Positions 12,956 through 14,594 of a stretch of 14,594 nt of DNA are shown one piece after another (the stretch's first letter is position 1; each line of letters opens with the position of its first letter). Position numbers and translations under genes: made by a program. The stretch is from Synergistaceae bacterium (lineage in GTDB: Bacteria; Synergistota; Synergistia; Synergistales; Aminobacteriaceae), in assembly GCA_009778055.1 (NCBI GenBank), contig WRKN01000046.1, forward strand, positions 1-14,594, given 5' to 3'. The notes beneath the pieces were generated by a model. The model was not told the DNA's origin. It saw nothing but the letters and a program-made list of their open reading frames with translations, and ran no database searches.

Positions 12956-14011
12956 ATGAGGATTTTTGCCATCAACCCTGGATCCACCAGTACAAAAATA
13001 GCTTTATATGATGGCGAATCGTGCCTTTGGAACGACACTCAGCGCTACGATACCGATGTCACAGGACTAAGCGACCAGGAGCAGTTTCGCTTTGACGAAA
13101 TAACCAAGGCGCTCGAAACCAGAGGAGCAAGCCCAAAGGACTTCTCCGCGGTCGTCGGGCGCGGGGGCCTGATAAAACCCGTTAAAGGCGGCGTATATCG
13201 CGTGAACACGGCTATGCTGGAAGATTTGCGAGGCATGAAGTACGGCGCTCACGCCAGTAATCTGGGCGCTCCTCTGGCCCATCGCTTCGCCGCCGAAGCC
13301 GGTAAAATTCCCGCCTTCATCGTAGACCCGGTCGTCGTGGACGAGCTTGCCGATGAAGCGCGTTTTTCCGGCCTGCCCGAAATACCGCGCATATCAATTT
13401 TCCACGCCCTCAACCAGAAAGCCGTGGCTCGCCGGGCCGCGGCAGAACTGAAAAAAGACGTAACGGGCTGTAACCTTATCGTTGCCCATATGGGCGGCGG
13501 GGTCTCCGTGGGCGCGCACGAAAAGGGCAGAGTTATCGACGTAAACAACGCGCTGGACGGGGAAGGGCCTATGTCGCCGGAGCGCTCGGGCAGCCTGCCC
13601 ACCGGGGGGCTGGTGTCCATGTGTTTCAGCGGCAAGTACGCCATGCCCGAGATCCGGAAAATGATAAACGGTAAAGGCGGACTGGTCGCTCACCTGGGAA
13701 CCAACGACCTCCGCGAGGTGGAAAGGCGCATAGCGGACGGGGATGCTCAGGCATCCCTGGTATTCGAGGCGATGGCGCTGCAGATAGCAAAGGAGATCGG
13801 GCGCTGCGCGGCCGTTCTGAAAGGGGAAGTGGACGCGGTTGTCCTGACGGGGGGGCTGGCCCACAGTGATAAGCTGTGTGAGCGAGTCGCCTCCAGGGTT
13901 TCCTTTATCGCGCCGGTGCTGCGTTATCCCGGCGAAGACGAGATGGAGGCATTGGCGCGCGGCGCCTTGAGAGCTTTACGCGGAGAGGAATCCCCGCGGG
14001 AATATGAATAA
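12956..14011 (+). CDS. buk: Butyrate kinase, copy 2
   Basis: A 351-residue paralogue of the kinase at 10888-11967 with the same order of motifs: INPGSTSTK, VVGRGG, HASNLG, FIVDPVVVDELADEA, VAHMGGGVSVGAHEKG, VAHLGTNDLREVE, LTGGLAHSDKL and RYPGEDEMEALARGALRALR. This copy is closer to textbook butyrate kinase in the VDPVVVDE and GTND segments. The ATG at 12956 is 4 nt after the ptb stop and has no clear ribosome site, so translation probably depends on ptb (coupling). With ptb it forms the classical Ptb-Buk module yielding one ATP per acyl-CoA. The two copies are clearly diverged, not a recent duplication; each seems intact. Confidence 0.94.
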   Translation: MRIFAINPGSTSTKIALYDGESCLWNDTQRYDTDVTGLSDQEQFRFDEITKALETRGASPKDFSAVVGRGGLIKPVKGGVYRVNTAMLEDLRGMKYGAHASNLGAPLAHRFAAEAGKIPAFIVDPVVVDELADEARFSGLPEIPRISIFHALNQKAVARRAAAELKKDVTGCNLIVAHMGGGVSVGAHEKGRVIDVNNALDGEGPMSPERSGSLPTGGLVSMCFSGKYAMPEIRKMINGKGGLVAHLGTNDLREVERRIADGDAQASLVFEAMALQIAKEIGRCAAVLKGEVDAVVLTGGLAHSDKLCERVASRVSFIAPVLRYPGEDEMEALARGALRALRGEESPREYE

Positions 14012-14026
14012 CCGGAGTATGATGAA

Positions 14027-14594
14027 ATGAAGAAAAAGTTTGTTTTCAGAATTATTTTGGCGCTGTTTTTCTGTGTTGCCGTAACATGCGCTGGGCCGGC
14101 CCGCGCTGCCATAATAGAACCGGACCCGGATCTGCAGCGTGTCATGGGGGATCTTTACGCACTGTCCGTCGCGATGCGCCTGTATTACGACGACACGCGC
14201 AATACCCAGTGTCCTGACCAGAACGACCTTGCCCGTTACTTGAAAAAGCCGCTCCCAGACGATTGGCCCGCCGGCTACCGAACTTTTGTAATCCAAAACG
14301 ACTGGTGGGCCGGGCGAAAAATTCCAGAGTTCTCCGCCGCGCGAAAATTTTTGAGGGAAAATGCGCCGCTGCTGGGCCTTTACGATCAGACAAGCCGAAG
14401 CGCGTGGCTGGGGGGAGAATTCGTCTGGATAAACGCCCTGTCCTTCAAGGAAGAACCGGAAAATCCCGTTTTCAAGGTAGCGCCTGGAGAGGGCGATGAC
14501 AGCCTGTATCTGTTTTTCAACTCGCCCGGCACGGATTATTACTGGAGAAGCGGGCTTATTTACACCGACGAGGCCCGCGCCGAGGCGCTCAGAA
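14027..14594 (+). CDS. Exported protein of unknown function (partial, runs off right edge)
   Basis: I do not recognise this protein. The visible 189 codons begin MKKKFVFRIILALFFCVAVT and CAGPARAAIIEPD, a typical Sec signal peptide with a likely cut after ARA or RAA. The mature start LQRVMGDLYALSVAMRLYYD resembles the helix of pilin-like or secretion pseudopilin passengers, and a Trp/Tyr-rich region follows (DDWPAGYRTFVIQNDWWAGR, DSLYLFFNSPGTDYYWRSG). The ATG at 14027 has CGGAG about 10 nt upstream; an ATG at 14022 hits a stop at once. It is 15 nt after butyrate kinase 2 on the same strand, so it may be co-transcribed, though a link to fermentation is not evident. Confidence 0.7.
   Translation, partial: MKKKFVFRIILALFFCVAVTCAGPARAAIIEPDPDLQRVMGDLYALSVAMRLYYDDTRNTQCPDQNDLARYLKKPLPDDWPAGYRTFVIQNDWWAGRKIPEFSAARKFLRENAPLLGLYDQTSRSAWLGGEFVWINALSFKEEPENPVFKVAPGEGDDSLYLFFNSPGTDYYWRSGLIYTDEARAEALR

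Noticed and set aside
11755..13038. A 427-codon minus-strand frame crossing buk copy 1, ptb and buk copy 2
   Set aside because: It spans gene ends and starts of three clear genes on the other strand and shows no family features.
1..14594. CRISPR arrays, insertion sequences, rRNA genes or further tRNAs
   Set aside because: No regularly spaced repeats, transposase-like products, rRNA segments or second complete cloverleaf were seen on either strand.

Overview
The window comes from a strictly anaerobic, amino-acid-fermenting bacterium that makes selenoproteins. The signs are a nearly complete glycine reductase operon with two in-frame selenocysteine UGA codons, two butyrate kinases around a phosphate acyltransferase, strong GGAGG ribosome sites and several TTG starts. 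Base composition is moderately GC-rich except in one small insert. A member of Synergistota or an amino-acid-fermenting clostridial lineage fits best; this is inferred from gene content, not from a marker gene.

Layout. Positions 1-5266 (minus strand) hold the operon grdX-trxA-grdE-grdA-grdB-grdC, transcribed right to left and running off the left edge inside grdC; grdD would follow outside the window. It encodes reductive deamination of glycine to acetyl phosphate and ammonia: GrdE/GrdB bind the substrate (protein B, pyruvoyl and Sec), GrdA carries the carboxymethyl selenoether, thioredoxin supplies electrons, and GrdC with GrdD releases acetyl phosphate. Positions 5408-5533 hold a tRNA-Asn gene with a consensus promoter. 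A roughly 1.09 kb, visibly AT-richer insert (5516-6624) lies at its 3' end. It is bounded by a 21-bp perfect direct repeat of the tRNA 3' end and contains only a RelE/HigB-like toxin, its XRE-type antitoxin, their promoter and a terminator. It looks like a minimal or decayed tRNA-integrated island without a recombinase.

Right of the island, a dihydropyrimidinase/hydantoinase (6772-8124) and a small two-helix membrane protein (8161-8619) lie on the plus strand. Convergent to them are a TtcA-like tRNA thiolase and a secreted cyclophilin (8599-9929, minus). From a divergent intergenic region at 9930-10023 a plus-strand cluster starts: a fold-type IV PLP aminotransferase, butyrate kinase 1, phosphate butyryltransferase, butyrate kinase 2 and the beginning of an exported protein of unknown function (cut by the right edge).

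How they fit together: the grd operon and the aminotransferase/Ptb/Buk cluster are two substrate-level phosphorylation routes fed by amino acids, via acetyl phosphate and via (branched) acyl phosphates. The hydantoinase could feed amino acids, possibly glycine, from cyclic ureides; that link is speculative.
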